Shown here one piece after another: positions 62,387-64,000 of a DNA stretch of 64,000 nucleotides; positions within the stretch are counted from its first letter, which is position 1; each line of letters starts with the position of its first letter. Position numbers and translations under genes: made by a program. Under the pieces are notes generated by a model that was not told the origin of the DNA, made no database searches, and saw nothing but the letters and a program-made list of their open reading frames with translations. The DNA comes from an uncultured Lachnospiraceae bacterium (GTDB lineage Bacteria; Bacillota; Clostridia; Lachnospirales; Lachnospiraceae). The DNA lies in assembly GCA_910585965.1 (NCBI GenBank), contig CAJUHH010000009.1:1-64000 (forward strand), read 5' to 3'.

Positions 62387-62743
62387 TTATGTATTCTGGC
62401 AAAACACGCCCAATTCCAGGCTGATCAGCAATCCTTCGTTCACTCTTTCCATAATCTCGCTATCCAAATGGCATACTTTATCCTTCAGCCGTTTCTTGTC
62501 GATCGTCCTTAACTGCTCCAGCAAAATAACCGAATCCTTGACCATATCGTATTCATCCGCATTCAATTCGATATGGGTGGGAAGCTTCGCCTTATTCAGC
62601 TTGGAAGTAATGGCTGCGCAGATCACGGTAGGGCTATGTTTGTTCCCCACATCGTTCTGTATAATCAATACCGGTCTCACGCCTCCCTGTTCCGATCCGA
62701 TCACAGGCCTTAAATCCGCATAATAAATATCTCCACGTTTCAT
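62387..62743 (-). CDS. MazF/PemK-type mRNA interferase toxin
   Basis: A 118-residue MazF (EndoA) type RNase that cuts specific mRNA sites. It starts MKRGDIYYADLRPVIGSEQGG and keeps the catalytic pair equivalents R23 (VRPVLIIQND) and T46 (AAITSK). In Bacillus and Clostridium it follows alr and a small ribbon-helix-helix antitoxin gene; here only 68 bp separates it from alr and no antitoxin ORF fits. It may use a distant antitoxin or be a solitary ribonuclease. Confidence 0.93.
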   Translation of the reverse strand: MKRGDIYYADLRPVIGSEQGGVRPVLIIQNDVGNKHSPTVICAAITSKLNKAKLPTHIELNADEYDMVKDSVILLEQLRTIDKKRLKDKVCHLDSEIMERVNEGLLISLELGVFCQNT

Positions 62744-62811
62744 TTTTTATCACCCTTCATTTAAACTTTTATGGCTAAATTATTGCCAGTTTATCTGAGG
62801 ATATTCAATTT

Positions 62812-63993
62812 CTATTCAAAATCCCGAAAATAATCCTTTGCCGCCGTCACTTTCCCCGATTTTAAATAAATGCGGGGAACTCTCTTCCCGATGCAGCAGG
62901 CAAGCTCGTAATTAAACCGCCCCGACAGTTCCCCAAGCTCTTCCATCGTAATCTGTTCTTCCCCTTCTTTCCCGATCAATGTCACAACGTCCCCCTCCGA
63001 CACGCCGGAAATGTCCGTCACATCTATCATAAACTGATCCATGCATACCTTTCCTGCCACCGGAGCCTTTTTCCCATGAACCAGGACGTAGCCTTTATTG
63101 GAAAGCCCTCTCGGATACCCATCTGCATAGCCTACCGGAACCGTGGCAATCTTCATTCTTTTTTCTGCCGTAAAAGTGCCGCCGTATCCGATTTCCGTTC
63201 CCGGCTCCACTTCCTTCAGATAAACGATCCGGCTCTTTATCTCCATAACCGGCTTTAAATCTATGATATTTCTTGCCGTTTCCGCAGAAGGCCACAGGCC
63301 GTAAAGAGCGATTCCTGCCCGAACGGCGTCCATATCCGCCTCCCGCAGTTCCAAAGCCGCCGCGCTGTTGGCGCAATGGCAAAGCGGAATGCGGCATCCG
63401 CTTTCTTTTTCCGCCCTCTGCACGAAATCATGGAACACCGACAGCTGGCGCCTGGCCGGAGCTTTGTCCTCTTCATCTGCCTTTGCAAAATGAGTAAATA
63501 TTCCTTCCACTTCAATTCCCGGCATCCGCAGCGCCCTTCGGACGAACGCCATTCCTTCTTCATCCGGGGAAATGCCGATCCTCGACATCCCCGTATCCAC
63601 TTTTATATGGATCTTTGCCGTCTTTCCCGCTTCATTTGCCGCTTTTCCCAGCTGTTCCAGCATATCCTGGCGGAATACGGTAATCCTGATATCATTCTCC
63701 ATCATTTCTTTATAATGATAAGGAAAAGCATAACCCAAAGACAAGATTGGCTTGTGGATCCCTGATTTTCTTAAAATAACCGCCTCTTCTTCCGTAGCGA
63801 CACCGAATCCCCAAATATCGTCCAGCGATTCTAATTCCTTCGCCGCCGGAACGGCTCCGTGTCCGTAACCGTCCGCTTTGACTACGCCGATCATCTTCGT
63901 CCCCTTGCCAAGCTTTGCGATCATCCCTTCCGCATTCGCGCGAAGCCTATCCAAGTCAACGGTTGCATAAACCCTGTTGTATTTCTCTGTCAT
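62812..63993 (-). CDS. alr: Alanine racemase
   Basis: Alr supplies D-alanine for peptidoglycan. The 393-residue protein has the PLP lysine K39 in MIGVVKADGYGHGA and the catalytic Tyr block in TEIGYGGTFTAEKRMKIATVPVGYADGYPRG. Both ends are complete, although the 5' regulatory region lies beyond the window edge. It precedes mazF. Confidence 0.97.
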   Translation of the reverse strand: MTEKYNRVYATVDLDRLRANAEGMIAKLGKGTKMIGVVKADGYGHGAVPAAKELESLDDIWGFGVATEEEAVILRKSGIHKPILSLGYAFPYHYKEMMENDIRITVFRQDMLEQLGKAANEAGKTAKIHIKVDTGMSRIGISPDEEGMAFVRRALRMPGIEVEGIFTHFAKADEEDKAPARRQLSVFHDFVQRAEKESGCRIPLCHCANSAAALELREADMDAVRAGIALYGLWPSAETARNIIDLKPVMEIKSRIVYLKEVEPGTEIGYGGTFTAEKRMKIATVPVGYADGYPRGLSNKGYVLVHGKKAPVAGKVCMDQFMIDVTDISGVSEGDVVTLIGKEGEEQITMEELGELSGRFNYELACCIGKRVPRIYLKSGKVTAAKDYFRDFE

Positions 63994-64000
63994 TTTAATC

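Overview
The window reads as a chromosomal segment of an anaerobic, low-to-mid GC Firmicute, most likely a Lachnospiraceae-type Clostridium relative. The evidence is the gene order prfA-prmC-yqhQ-rpmE-rho, the sporulation pair yqfC/yqfD next to phoH/ybeY, an NfnAB-type transhydrogenase, formate-THF ligase with FolD, a corrinoid-activator-like ASKHA protein, and several DUFs typical of that family (DUF1576, DUF4250, DUF4364, DUF6718). This assignment comes from gene content; no rRNA or tRNA is present. Except for positions 1-1058 and 6915-9493, almost every gene is on the minus strand.

Layout. (1) 1-1121: the 3' end of a large serine recombinase and a palindrome, probably the end of an integrative element that extends left of the window. 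(2) 1148-6634: two small host ORFs, a tandem 59-bp duplication of the prfA 3' end, then prfA, prmC, yqhQ, rpmE and rho. (3) 6915-9493 (plus strand): malic enzyme, a YhcC-type radical SAM protein and a DUF4364 regulator. (4) 9490-19207: a tightly overlapping eight-gene operon. It carries a complete STM4011-STM4012-STM4013-STM4014-STM4015-like cluster (two radical SAM enzymes, a sulfatase-fold hydrolase, an ATP-grasp protein and a leucine-rich protein) plus two HAD modules, one fused to the STM4011 protein. rarA and a DUF5722-like secreted hydrolase follow. This is the best candidate for an undescribed system. (5) 19342-26863: deacetylase, DUF1576 membrane protein, V4R protein, ASKHA/ferredoxin protein, a 57-residue DUF4250 protein and clpB, which has a CIRCE operator over its promoter. 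(6) 26872-34527: an AT-rich lactose/cellobiose-type PTS locus (EIIA, EIIB, EIIC, MupG-like, GH1) with a LevR-like regulator. The regulator and EIIC each carry an in-frame stop and a YitT fragment lies between them, so the locus appears to be decaying. (7) 34751-47151: proB, two flavoproteins, a BofC-like protein, a flippase, ybeY, phoH, yqfD, yqfC, rlmH, a zinc-ribbon membrane protein, a MORN-repeat protein and a Dabb protein. (8) 47251-63993: nfnB/nfnA, a zinc-ribbon/TPR/chitobiase-like surface protein, folD, fhs, ftsK/spoIIIE, a TepA-like protease, a polytopic membrane protein, metY, yebC, a CorC/HlyC-type protein, a mazF toxin with no visible antitoxin, and alr.

How the genes work together. 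The core is housekeeping: translation termination and its methylation, Rho, ribosome and rRNA maturation, one-carbon metabolism, redox balancing and sporulation. The accessory parts are the element end at the left edge, the STM401x-type operon and the damaged PTS locus. Start codons were chosen from visible Shine-Dalgarno sequences. Family names come from recognised motifs, without any database search.
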